A DNA stretch of 64,000 nucleotides, taken from contig OZ242051.1 of NCBI GenBank assembly GCA_965205255.1, positions 1,240,001 through 1,304,000 of the forward strand, read 5' to 3'. Below the pieces are notes generated by a model that did not search any database, was not told the DNA's origin, and saw only the letters and a list, made by a program, of their open reading frames with translations. Positions 58,091 through 64,000 of this stretch are shown piece after piece. Positions within the stretch are counted from its first letter, which is position 1. Each line of letters opens with the position of its first letter. The stretch comes from G965205255 sp965205255 (GTDB lineage: Bacteria; Pseudomonadota; Gammaproteobacteria; Pseudomonadales; Endozoicomonadaceae). The position numbers were made by a program, and so were the translations under genes.

Positions 58091-58360
58091 GCAATGTTAA
58101 ATCTGTTTTCTGACTACTTGATAAATAACATTCAAAAAAGTGAAAAGTTTTGATCAGAACTGAAGCAGTTCTGTATAAGTAAGCTGCTTTTTAAAATAAG
58201 AAATTATTGTCTTCCCCTGACATTGTAATAGTCTAATTCTAATATTGTTTTGAAACAACAGAAAATAAATCAATATCTCCTTTTAAATACGTGTCATAAG
58301 AGAAAAGTTGCATAAACCCATTCTCATTTTTATAATTTATAGAGATCTGGGAAAGTTCTG

Positions 58361-58780
58361 ATGAAATGCCTTTTAATTTTTTTGATTATTTTTGCCTCTA
58401 CTTCAGCCTTAGGAAGTTATAAGCTGAACTTACCAGCTTGTTCATGGAAGAATAAAACAGGCGAATCTCGAACTGATCATGATAATCAGTACTATTGTGA
58501 TATCAATAAAACCTATCGACTTTCTGGTTTAAGCTCCCATTGGTTGACAGCCAGCTGCTCTCTTGATGGTCTTTCTGATAACTGTAGCTGTGCCTGCAAT
58601 TCTTTCACTTCTGATCATTCAAAATGGATTGTTTTTTATACAAATATTGGGCATACCGGCGGTTATGCAGGATCAGTAACAAATTGGAATATTCATGAGC
58701 AAGATTTGCAAATTAAACGTATTAATTGTGTAGCTCATGACGCAGTTGCACTTGAATTATTTGGTTATAAAAAACCTTGA
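58361..58780 (+). CDS. secreted cysteine-rich protein in antiparallel cassette
   Basis: 139 residues, not recognised. The signal peptide is MKCLLIFLIIFASTSALG. The mature part has about eight cysteines (PACSWK, YYCDINK, TASCSLD, NCSCACN, RINCVAHD), suggesting disulphides. The repeated Ser/Thr/Asn-rich beta-like segments may be a lectin-like fold, but this is a guess. ATG 58361 has GGGAAAG upstream. The 270-base leader before it is AT-rich and can hold a promoter. It runs opposite to the array. Confidence 0.65.
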   Translation: MKCLLIFLIIFASTSALGSYKLNLPACSWKNKTGESRTDHDNQYYCDINKTYRLSGLSSHWLTASCSLDGLSDNCSCACNSFTSDHSKWIVFYTNIGHTGGYAGSVTNWNIHEQDLQIKRINCVAHDAVALELFGYKKP

Positions 58781-58830
58781 CCAAATTTTTAATTTGAGTT
58801 TTCGAAAATGCACCTTTGGTATGTGCTACT

Positions 58831-58887
58831 AGCTAACGCCCAAATCAGGTGCACCGTAGGCGTCACCTAGATTTTTTTGTTAGCTGC
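58831..58887 (-). repeat. attC site 15
   Basis: AGCTAACGCCC at the left and TTTGTTAGC at the right. 57-base type with CAGGTGCACC and GGCGTCACCTAG. Confidence 0.92.
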
Positions 58888-58948
58888 TTTTGCGTGATTT
58901 TTTCTGATAATTATCTAGAAGAGATACATGATATTGATGACGGAAAAA

Positions 58949-59401
58949 TTACTTACGAATAATCCATACGCATTCAATCAATTCATTATTGATGCGAAAA
59001 ATTTCTATTGTATCGACAGGTTCATCTTCAAGCCCTAGCAGTTGCACACGATTGATAATGGTGTTCCCCATAGTCGTGCGGTTTAGTAAAACGGCCTTTA
59101 AATCAGGAATGTTAAATCGGTGATTTTTGAAAAAGTCTCTGACTTGTTCTTTTCCATTGAGCAAAAGGCTATTTTCGGGAAATGACCATATTTTAACAGT
59201 TGGAGAAAAGGTTGACATAAACCCATCTAAGTCATGCGAATTATAACTTAGCAACTCCCTATCCATGACTCCCGATGACAAAGTTTCAAGTGACGGATTA
59301 TCTCTTTTATCCTGTTGCCCAACGTTGCAGTCTGATGCTGTTGCCATGAGTGATGTGCTTACAAGTAATGAGAAAAAGAAAATGTAAAATGGGTTTTCCA
59401 T
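58949..59401 (-). CDS. secreted NTF2-like (SnoaL-type) protein
   Basis: 150 residues. The N-terminus is a signal peptide (YIFFFSLLVSTSLMATAS). The mature part shows the NTF2-fold pattern of steroid-isomerase/SnoaL proteins: SYNSHDLDGFMSTFSPTVKI, NGKEQVRDFFKNHRFN, then paired strands RVQLLGLEDEPVDTIEIFRI. A catalytic role is not assured. ATG 59401 begins the gene. Confidence 0.7.
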   Translation of the reverse strand: MENPFYIFFFSLLVSTSLMATASDCNVGQQDKRDNPSLETLSSGVMDRELLSYNSHDLDGFMSTFSPTVKIWSFPENSLLLNGKEQVRDFFKNHRFNIPDLKAVLLNRTTMGNTIINRVQLLGLEDEPVDTIEIFRINNELIECVWIIRK

Positions 59402-59553
59402 GTATTCACCGTATTTTTATGTGTGCTTCATCATTATGTTAGTAGAGCTGTCGAATATTCGCTTCTTACCTACTTGGGATACAGTAAATTTCAATCAAGC
59501 TTCGCCCTTAAATGCCCTAAGAAAACGTGAAGCTGACACAGATACCCGTTTAG

Positions 59554-59615
59554 CAGCTAACGCTAAGCTTTGGGGCTGCGCGACAGCGCAATCCCTAACA
59601 GCGACTTGTTAGTAC
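59554..59615 (-). repeat. attC site 16
   Basis: CAGCTAACGCTAAGC at the left and CTTGTTAGTAC at the right, with TGCGCGACAGCGCA as the inner hairpin. Confidence 0.92.
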
Positions 59616-59620
59616 TTAGT

Positions 59621-59926
59621 CTATTGATAAGCGTGGCTGTTGTACTTTTCCCCCAATTTACCGAATAAACTATCCAGTAAGTCTTGGTTAAAAGGAGAGT
59701 TGTTACTTTTATTTGCTTCTCTGGCAATATTTGACAGCAAATGATCTAACTCTGCAAGAGTCAAAATAAGGTTTACCCTTTTATAATTTGGTCGTTGTAC
59801 CTGCAACAGTTTCTTAGTAGCCAGAAGCTTTTTAAGTTAAGACTTGCCCGCAAGCTGATACAAAAATATAAAATCAAACTCTTTAGCTGTAATAGTTACT
59901 TTCAATTCCTGATTTTTCCTACTCAT
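59621..59926 (-). pseudogene. 101-codon cassette gene broken by one in-frame TAA
   Basis: From ATG 59926 the frame reads MSRKNQELKVTITAKEFDFI, then a TAA at 59837-59839 after LAGKS, and continues in the same frame LKKLLATKKLLQVQRPNYKR to a stop at 59621-59623, next to attC 16. Without that codon it would be a 101-residue basic, mostly helical protein. A CAA-to-TAA change is the simplest explanation. The second half is open from a TTG at 59806, but no ribosome-binding site is clear. Function not recognised. Confidence 0.6.
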
Positions 59927-59944
59927 TTTGATAACTACTATGGA

Positions 59945-60039
59945 GTGCTAACGCTACCATAACCGGCAGGCAAAGCGCAGCTTTGGCTATCCTGCGTAGG
60001 CCCGAAGAGCCGGAGCGTACTTGAGCAACTGGTTATGTT
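59945..60039 (-). repeat. attC site 17
   Basis: AGTGCTAACGCTACC at the left and TGGTTATG at the right, where TTGTTA is TGGTTA. Contains CCCGAAGAGCCGGAGCG, as in site 3. Confidence 0.88.
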
Positions 60040-60374
60040 TGAACGATAACTTTGGCATAACTATCTAGATCAATTTCAATAATCTCAACGGATATTGAGC
60101 AATCACTGGTTAGCTTACTTTTAAGCTTTTCCAGTACTAACTTGGATAAATGTAATTTTTGGTCAGGGTTACGCCCAGATAGTATTCTTAAATTTACATG
60201 GACAAAGTTTATATCTACGCTGCCAGTTTGGTAGTTGGTGTATGGGATCGCCCTTACTTTTATATCACTACCCTCTGGGTCAAATAGGTTGGACTCCAAG
60301 GCACCCTGATGAACTAAAGGGACTAGAATTTTTCCATCTATTTGAGTCGAGTGTTCAATTATGCAGTGTGGCAC
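60033..60374 (-). CDS. 5-carboxymethyl-2-hydroxymuconate isomerase family protein
   Basis: 113 residues from GTG 60374. It begins V/M-PHCIIEHSTQI, the family's N-terminal proline and HCIIEHS segment (Pro is the catalytic base after removal of Met). SGRNPDQKLHLSKLVLEKL is the C-terminal helix. The family isomerises CHM in homoprotocatechuate breakdown. The longer frame, from 60413, runs into the attC, and CAGGAG upstream of GTG supports the shorter start. No other ring-cleavage genes are near, so the native substrate is uncertain. Confidence 0.82.
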   Translation of the reverse strand: MPHCIIEHSTQIDGKILVPLVHQGALESNLFDPEGSDIKVRAIPYTNYQTGSVDINFVHVNLRILSGRNPDQKLHLSKLVLEKLKSKLTSDCSISVEIIEIDLDSYAKVIVQT

Positions 60375-60388
60375 GAAAATCTCCTGAA

Positions 60389-60489
60389 AACATAACGCCT
60401 TAATAACAGGCAAAATTTGGCGGACTAAAATACGAGCGAAGCGAGATAGCCTGCCGTATTTTGTCCTTTTTGATTAACTTGTTATGTTT
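60389..60489 (-). repeat. attC site 18
   Basis: AACATAACGCC at the left and CTTGTTATGTTTTC at the right. Long type with paired AGGCAAAATTTGGCGGACTA / TGCCGTATTTTGTCC arms. Confidence 0.9.
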
Positions 60490-60545
60490 TCAGGTGCTAT
60501 CGAATTTTAATGCTTCAACAACTAAAAACACATTATTTATGTTAA

Positions 60546-61310
60546 TTATTCAGTGAAATCATTACTAGATTTTATAAATCTAGTAATCTGTTCTTTTTCT
60601 TTTCTAGTAAAGTCGCGAGCTTCTATATCTTGATAAATATTCACATTATCATTGATTTTTCTCTGTTTGAATTCAGCTACTGCACTACTCAAAAGAGGTA
60701 TGCTCTTAGTAATAAGATCACAAAACAATGCCACACTAGCCCCATTCGACACTTTGCTGAATTTGTCATACAGACCTAATTCATGCCTAATGGTATTTAA
60801 TATATATCTATGTCTCTTAGGAGTAGACCAGCAACCGAATTCAGGGTACATCTCCTTTGTAATATCTTTCCAAGTTTCATAAGAAAAGAGTAAGGAGTTC
60901 AAATCTGCAGGTGAATCCGTACTTTCCCTTAGAGGGATTGGTTCACCATTAACATAAAAAATGCTCTTACTCATGAGTTCACTAAAGCTTCCAAAAGCAA
61001 GTTCATTCCAGGAAGAATCAATCATTTCAGATACCACTTTCGCTCGCTTACCTGTAAAACCTGAATTTTTAAGCCTTTTTGCAATCATTTTAGGGGATTT
61101 ACATATAGTGGGTGAATCATTGCCAATAACTAAATATGCTCCCATATAGGTTTTTTTCATAGCAGGCATTAAAAGAGCTATATTAGCTTTTCTAAGGAAA
61201 GGCAATTCTTTCCTCCTGAATTGATCTGAGAAAATTCTATTGATTTCATCATCTGTTTTATGGTGTAGAGGGGTAAAAATATATAGCCTTCTCCATATAT
61301 TATATTTCAT
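60546..61310 (-). CDS. hypothetical protein
   Basis: 254 residues, not recognised. It has no signal peptide or clear membrane segment. It is charged and helical throughout, with the N-terminus MKYNIWRRLYIFTPLHHKT, a lysine/arginine-rich middle (ICKSPKMIAKRLKNSGFTGK) and a C-terminal segment DFTRKEKEQITRFIKSS. It sits on the array strand with about 60 bases of 3' leader to attC 18. Confidence 0.6.
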   Translation of the reverse strand: MKYNIWRRLYIFTPLHHKTDDEINRIFSDQFRRKELPFLRKANIALLMPAMKKTYMGAYLVIGNDSPTICKSPKMIAKRLKNSGFTGKRAKVVSEMIDSSWNELAFGSFSELMSKSIFYVNGEPIPLRESTDSPADLNSLLFSYETWKDITKEMYPEFGCWSTPKRHRYILNTIRHELGLYDKFSKVSNGASVALFCDLITKSIPLLSSAVAEFKQRKINDNVNIYQDIEARDFTRKEKEQITRFIKSSNDFTE

Positions 61311-61363
61311 TGAATTTCCCTATAATTAAATATAAAAACATCTGAGTTGAATAAGGTTAAGAA

Positions 61364-61420
61364 ATATAACGCCCAAATCAGATGCGCCGCAGGCGTTACC
61401 TCGATTTTTTTGTTATGTCC
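61364..61420 (-). repeat. attC site 19
   Basis: AATATAACGCCC at the left and TTTGTTATGTCC at the right. 57-base type like site 15 with CAGATGCGCCGCAGGCGTTA. Confidence 0.92.
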
Positions 61421-61477
61421 GTTTCTTATAGTCTAGAATTCATTCCAGAAATATTTTTTAATATGATTCTAGTCACC

Positions 61478-62077
61478 ATGTTTTCAATTAAGCGTGCTAT
61501 TTTAATTTTCGTTATAATCAGTATTGCAAGTTTTGGTTATGGCAAATGATTGAATAAGTCTTGTGATAATATTGCAAGATTTATTGCAACGGCACCTGAT
61601 AACAATAAACCTATATTTGAGGTGCTTACATATTTTTTAAAAAATATTACTGACCACATTGAAAGTTATTATCATTCCTATGATTCATTAGCTTGTCTAA
61701 ACAGAATAATCGGTATTTCTTTTTTAGCATATATTTATTATCGCCATTTAAATAAGCATTATTATATTAATCAAATTATGGTATACAAGTACCTTCTTGT
61801 TGTGGGTTCGTCTTTAGTTTTTGGTGTTATTAATGATATTTATAACGGATGTGATGTTTATATTATTTTCACCAAATTATGTGAACACAGTTTAATTATT
61901 TTTTCTTCAGCACTTTTATTTACAAAGATATTTCCGGAAAATTGTGCAATTTGTCTAGATCCTCCCTCTTTTTACATGACGACTATTGAGTGTGGAAGAC
62001 ATTTTTTTTGTGCACAATGCGTAGATTTATGGATTGAATCCGGCCACCGTTCTTGCCCTGTATGTAGAGGTAAGTAG
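61478..62077 (+). CDS. membrane RING-finger (C3HC4) protein with in-frame TGA after the leader
   Basis: From TTG 61550 the ORF codes for about 175 residues. It has hydrophobic segments at about residues 48-64, 81-96 and 113-128, then a complete RING motif: CAIC at 132-135, ECGRHFFCAQC at 147-157 and CPVC at 169-172. The spacing is C-x2-C-x12-C-x2-H-x2-C-x2-C-x11-C-x2-C. This is the pattern of eukaryotic E3 ubiquitin ligases. An ATG at 61478 begins a signal-like peptide (MFSIKRAILIFVIISIASFG) in the same frame, ended by TGA at 61547-61549 just before the TTG. It runs against the array. Activity is unproven. Confidence 0.75.
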
Positions 62078-62141
62078 CACATAACGCTTGATTCAAGGAC
62101 ACCGCCACCGGCGGTGTCCCTTGGAATCATTTGTTATGTAC
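62077..62141 (-). repeat. attC site 20
   Basis: GCACATAACGCTTG at the left and TTTGTTATGTAC at the right. Perfect CAAGGACACCGCC / GGCGGTGTCCCTTG arms. Confidence 0.93.
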
Positions 62142-62211
62142 TTTGTCCGAGCCTTCTTTGTTTTTTAACACCTGAATTCAAGGCTTATAAAATATTTTCT
62201 AGGCCAAATTC

Positions 62212-62667
62212 TTATGACTTAACTGGGAGATATGTTGATGCACCTGCTTGATTATGCTCATTGCCAATATTTACAACGGGTAGACTTTTTAGTGTTAGAA
62301 ATTTGATTGCTGGGACTCCTTGAGAATTAGTGTTGCAGATTCCGTTGAAGCTTGAAATATTTTCATCTGGCCACTTAATTGTAACTGCTATCGATGTGAC
62401 TGCTGATTGAAGTGGCTTGTGACGTATGCTTTTCTTATAATTTCCAACATACCCAATAACTTCAGAAGGGTATTTGTTATGGTAATGAAGGCTGCGTGGG
62501 GGCTTAAGTTTTCCTGTTATAGATCCACTAGATTCATCTATTTTTTGAATATAAAGAATCGCTCCTAGTTCATTTTTCCATTTCCCAACCATATTACTAC
62601 AATTTTGAGCTGTAGTTGTTTGAGAAAAAACGAGAAAAAGTAACAGTATTGATGTGTAATACTTCAT
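62212..62667 (-). CDS. avidin/streptavidin-like secreted protein
   Basis: 151 residues from ATG 62667. The signal peptide is MKYYTSILLLFLVFSQTTTA. The mature N-terminus MVGKWKNELGAILYI matches avidin GKWxNxLGSxM, and SGSITGKL matches GxFTGTY. Further on, TIKWPDENISSFNGIC fits the strand VNW..SE..TVFTGQC, and VVNIGNEHNQAGAST fits the C-terminal VNDIGDDW strand. Some biotin-contact residues seem changed: the Tyr of TGTY is Leu and the Trp of DDW is His. Biotin binding is therefore uncertain. An alternative ATG lies at 62679. Confidence 0.75.
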   Translation of the reverse strand: MKYYTSILLLFLVFSQTTTAQNCSNMVGKWKNELGAILYIQKIDESSGSITGKLKPPRSLHYHNKYPSEVIGYVGNYKKSIRHKPLQSAVTSIAVTIKWPDENISSFNGICNTNSQGVPAIKFLTLKSLPVVNIGNEHNQAGASTYLPVKS

Positions 62668-62835
62668 TTCGCATACCATTATATAGACTAGATAGAAAGG
62701 GTAAGTATAGATCTAATAATGTAATGTGGCTAAGCATAATGGATTATGTATTTATGCCTTGGACGCAGGTGTGCTTAATACCGTGCTTGTCGATGTAGAA
62801 TAGTATGAGTGTTTTGAAATTTCGGAAACATGCTT

Positions 62836-62899
62836 GCACATAACGCTAAGCTAAACGGCGCACGATAGCGCGTCCTTGCTTAAGCGACTTGTTATGTGT
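62836..62899 (-). repeat. attC site 21
   Basis: GCACATAACGCTAAGC at the left and CTTGTTATGTG at the right, with GGCGCACGATAGCGCG. Confidence 0.92.
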
Positions 62900-63162
62900 T
62901 ATTCCCTTTCTTTTATCAAACCTTTTTTGTAACTCCACTCACCAATCAACCACAGAACCACACCATACGCTATTCCAGCAACAATCCAAAGAGTACAGTG
63001 AGTAATGGCGACCCGTGAAGTAAAACCGTCCGCAAAAGGCTTGTTGATAAATGACATGATAAAAAGCATAAAGATACCCCAGGTTAACCCTTTCGTTACA
63101 ACAAAATAAACAATGCCTTTCGATCTTATCTTTTTCCAACTTTCTACTTTTCTGTTACTCAT
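62899..63162 (-). CDS. small two-helix membrane protein
   Basis: 87 residues, not recognised. Two hydrophobic stretches, GIVYFVVTKGLTWGIFMLF (about 16-36) and HCTLWIVAGIAYGVVLWLIG (about 55-74), lie between basic ends (MSNRKVESWKKIRS; SYKKGLIKERE). Its stop is at the right core of attC 21, the expected cassette position. Confidence 0.65.
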   Translation of the reverse strand: MSNRKVESWKKIRSKGIVYFVVTKGLTWGIFMLFIMSFINKPFADGFTSRVAITHCTLWIVAGIAYGVVLWLIGEWSYKKGLIKERE

Positions 63163-63184
63163 TCAAGATCCCTAAGTTTTGGTA

Positions 63185-63250
63185 ACACATAACGCTTGGT
63201 TCAGGTGCGCCGCCGCAGGCGGAGTCACCTAGAACCACTTGTTAGGTGCG
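63185..63250 (-). repeat. attC site 22 (last in window)
   Basis: ACACATAACGCTTGG at the left and CTTGTTAGGTGC at the right, with CAGGTGCGCCGCCGCAGGCG and GTCACCTAGAAC. Confidence 0.93.
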
Positions 63251-63337
63251 CTGTCGCAATGGTTAGCAGATTTAACATAATTACAGTTTTTAATAAATAA
63301 ATTATGCCCATATATTAAACCATTTGGAGACCTGCTC

Positions 63338-64000
63338 ATGAATATAGATGGAATCAAGTTACCAACATCATGTTTAGGTGCTAATAGTAAAGAGTCTGAA
63401 GAATCTGTAGTTTTCAATCGACCAGTAAGTTTAAAAAAATTATGTAAATCTTTTTTAAAAACAAATATTTCAGATATAAGGGTTGAGAGAAAGAAGAAAA
63501 TTATAGATCAAGGTACTGCTTCTAAGGTTGAGATTTTCCCTTTACATGTGAATGACACTGAATTTGATTTTATAGATCGAAAGCTCGGCTGCGACCTATT
63601 AAGTTTAAAATCTAAATTTGTATCATTTACACCTGATGATTGACAGTTTCAGGGTTGGCAACTCGATGCTAAAGTCAGACTTTCTAAAATTTTATCGAAT
63701 GGATTTGAAACAGAATGCACTGTAATACGAACTGAACTTCCAAACTATGGTGGAGGAAATTGCCACAATTTTGTGAATTATGTTGTTTTTGGATTCTCAA
63801 AACAAGAAGAGTTTTCATCAAATCGCTGGTTTCAAAATGCCCCGTTCTGTGAAGTTTTACCATATGAAAAAACTCATCTTAAATGGGGTGATATTGTTCA
63901 ATTAATGAAAGATGGAGAATTAAAACATAGTTTGATATTTATAAATGATGGATTGTTTATCAGTAAAATAGGCTTCAATTTGAATATTTATGCCCAAGAT
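63338..64000 (+). pseudogene. NlpC/P60-like protein with in-frame TGA (3' end outside window)
   Basis: ATG 63338 starts 101 codons (MNIDGIKLPTSCLGANS...SFTPDD) and then TGA at 63641-63643. The same frame stays open to the window edge: QFQGWQLDAKVRLSK, then GGGNCHNFVNYVVFG, then KWGDIVQLMKD, KHSLIFINDGLFISK. The NC..FV segment followed by WGDIVQL...HSLIFINDG has the Cys-then-His order of NlpC/P60 papain-like folds. This is inference. It runs against the array direction, after attC 22. The listed interval joins both parts across the TGA. Confidence 0.5.

Larger units (their letters stand above)
43711..64000 (-). mobile_element. integron gene-cassette array (distal end on left; attI/integrase not in window)
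   Basis: Twenty-two attC-like sites separate single-gene modules over 20 kb. Each site starts (plus strand) TAACGCC/TAACGCT and ends TTGTTA or a near match. Complemented, this gives TAACAA...GGCGTTA, the standard attC polarity, so the array is read on the minus strand and grows from the right. Most minus-strand genes end within a few bases of the next attC. attC lengths vary from 57 to about 120 bases and fall in several types, unlike the uniform VCR sites of Vibrio cholerae. No tyrosine recombinase or attI is seen. Confidence 0.92.

Noticed and set aside
60375..60413. Upstream extension of the isomerase start
   Set aside because: The added residues come from the attC site, and the GTG at 60374 has a ribosome-binding site and restores the family's catalytic proline at position 2.
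61547..61549. Selenocysteine at the TGA before the RING frame
   Set aside because: No selenocysteine-insertion hairpin is evident just after it, and the codon sits at the end of a signal-like peptide, not at a redox site.
43711..63250. Repeats at about 1-kb intervals as a CRISPR array
   Set aside because: The repeats differ in length and sequence, have integron core ends, and the spacers are whole genes.
1..64000. TGA read as tryptophan throughout the genome
   Set aside because: lnt, the acyl-CoA dehydrogenase and the DeoR-type gene end naturally in TGA, and housekeeping tryptophans such as YATWWIRQ in rpoD use TGG.
1..64000. rRNA or tRNA genes
   Set aside because: No segment with rRNA conserved motifs or a tRNA cloverleaf was recognised by eye; a covariance search could still find a tRNA.
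43711..64000. Prophage or genomic island with phage genes
   Set aside because: There are no structural, packaging, replication or lysis genes, and the attC pattern explains the layout.

Overview
The window is AT-rich bacterial DNA from a gammaproteobacterium. The order rpsU, dnaG, rpoD, the group phoH-ybeY-ybeX-lnt, and especially a Crc-type protein beside rph point to the Pseudomonadales/Oceanospirillales side of the class. Species cannot be read from the sequence. Decayed IS630, IS1 and IS3 pieces, a family of small inverted-repeat elements and several genes broken by one stop codon suggest a genome that has undergone insertion and decay. A RING finger, a protein-kinase fold and Fic proteins suggest contact with eukaryotic hosts, but that is inference.

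Positions 1-43.6 kb are ordinary chromosome. From left to right: the end of an acyl-CoA dehydrogenase; the macromolecular-synthesis genes rpsU, dnaG and rpoD on the minus strand, with a PH-domain membrane gene between rpsU and dnaG; comF; a Zn/Cd-type P1B ATPase; a small P-loop kinase; phoH, ybeY, ybeX and lnt; crc facing rph; an alpha/beta hydrolase; an orphan protein; a secreted beta-propeller protein; tag; guaB-guaA; xseA; a DeoR regulator, an alkyltransferase-like protein and AmpG; engB; lptE-holA; transaldolase; D-lactate dehydrogenase; a 597-residue orphan; and a cytochrome b561. Long gaps hold repeat elements and transposase relics.

From about 43.71 kb to the right edge the DNA becomes an integron gene-cassette array. 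Twenty-two attC-like sites can be placed. In the plus strand each begins TAACGCC or TAACGCT and ends TTGTTA or close to it. Read on the minus strand they have the canonical TAACAA...GGCGTTA polarity, so the array is read leftward and its attI site and integrase should lie beyond 64 kb. The left end, at a perfect-stem attC next to cytochrome b561, is the distal end of the array. There are 21 complete cassettes and one cut by the window edge.

Cassette products are mixed: a 1256-residue nuclease-like/STAND NTPase, two Fic proteins, a GFA-type protein, a Gfo/Idh/MocA oxidoreductase, a protein-kinase-like protein, three GNAT acetyltransferases, an Mrr-like restriction endonuclease with an internal 108-bp duplication, a CC0125-type lipoprotein, an NTF2-fold protein, a CHMI-type isomerase, an avidin-like protein, a membrane RING-finger protein, an NlpC/P60-like protein and several unknowns. 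Five cassettes carry their gene against the array direction, and these are enriched for effector-like or secreted products. Three cassette genes contain one in-frame stop with an open frame on both sides.
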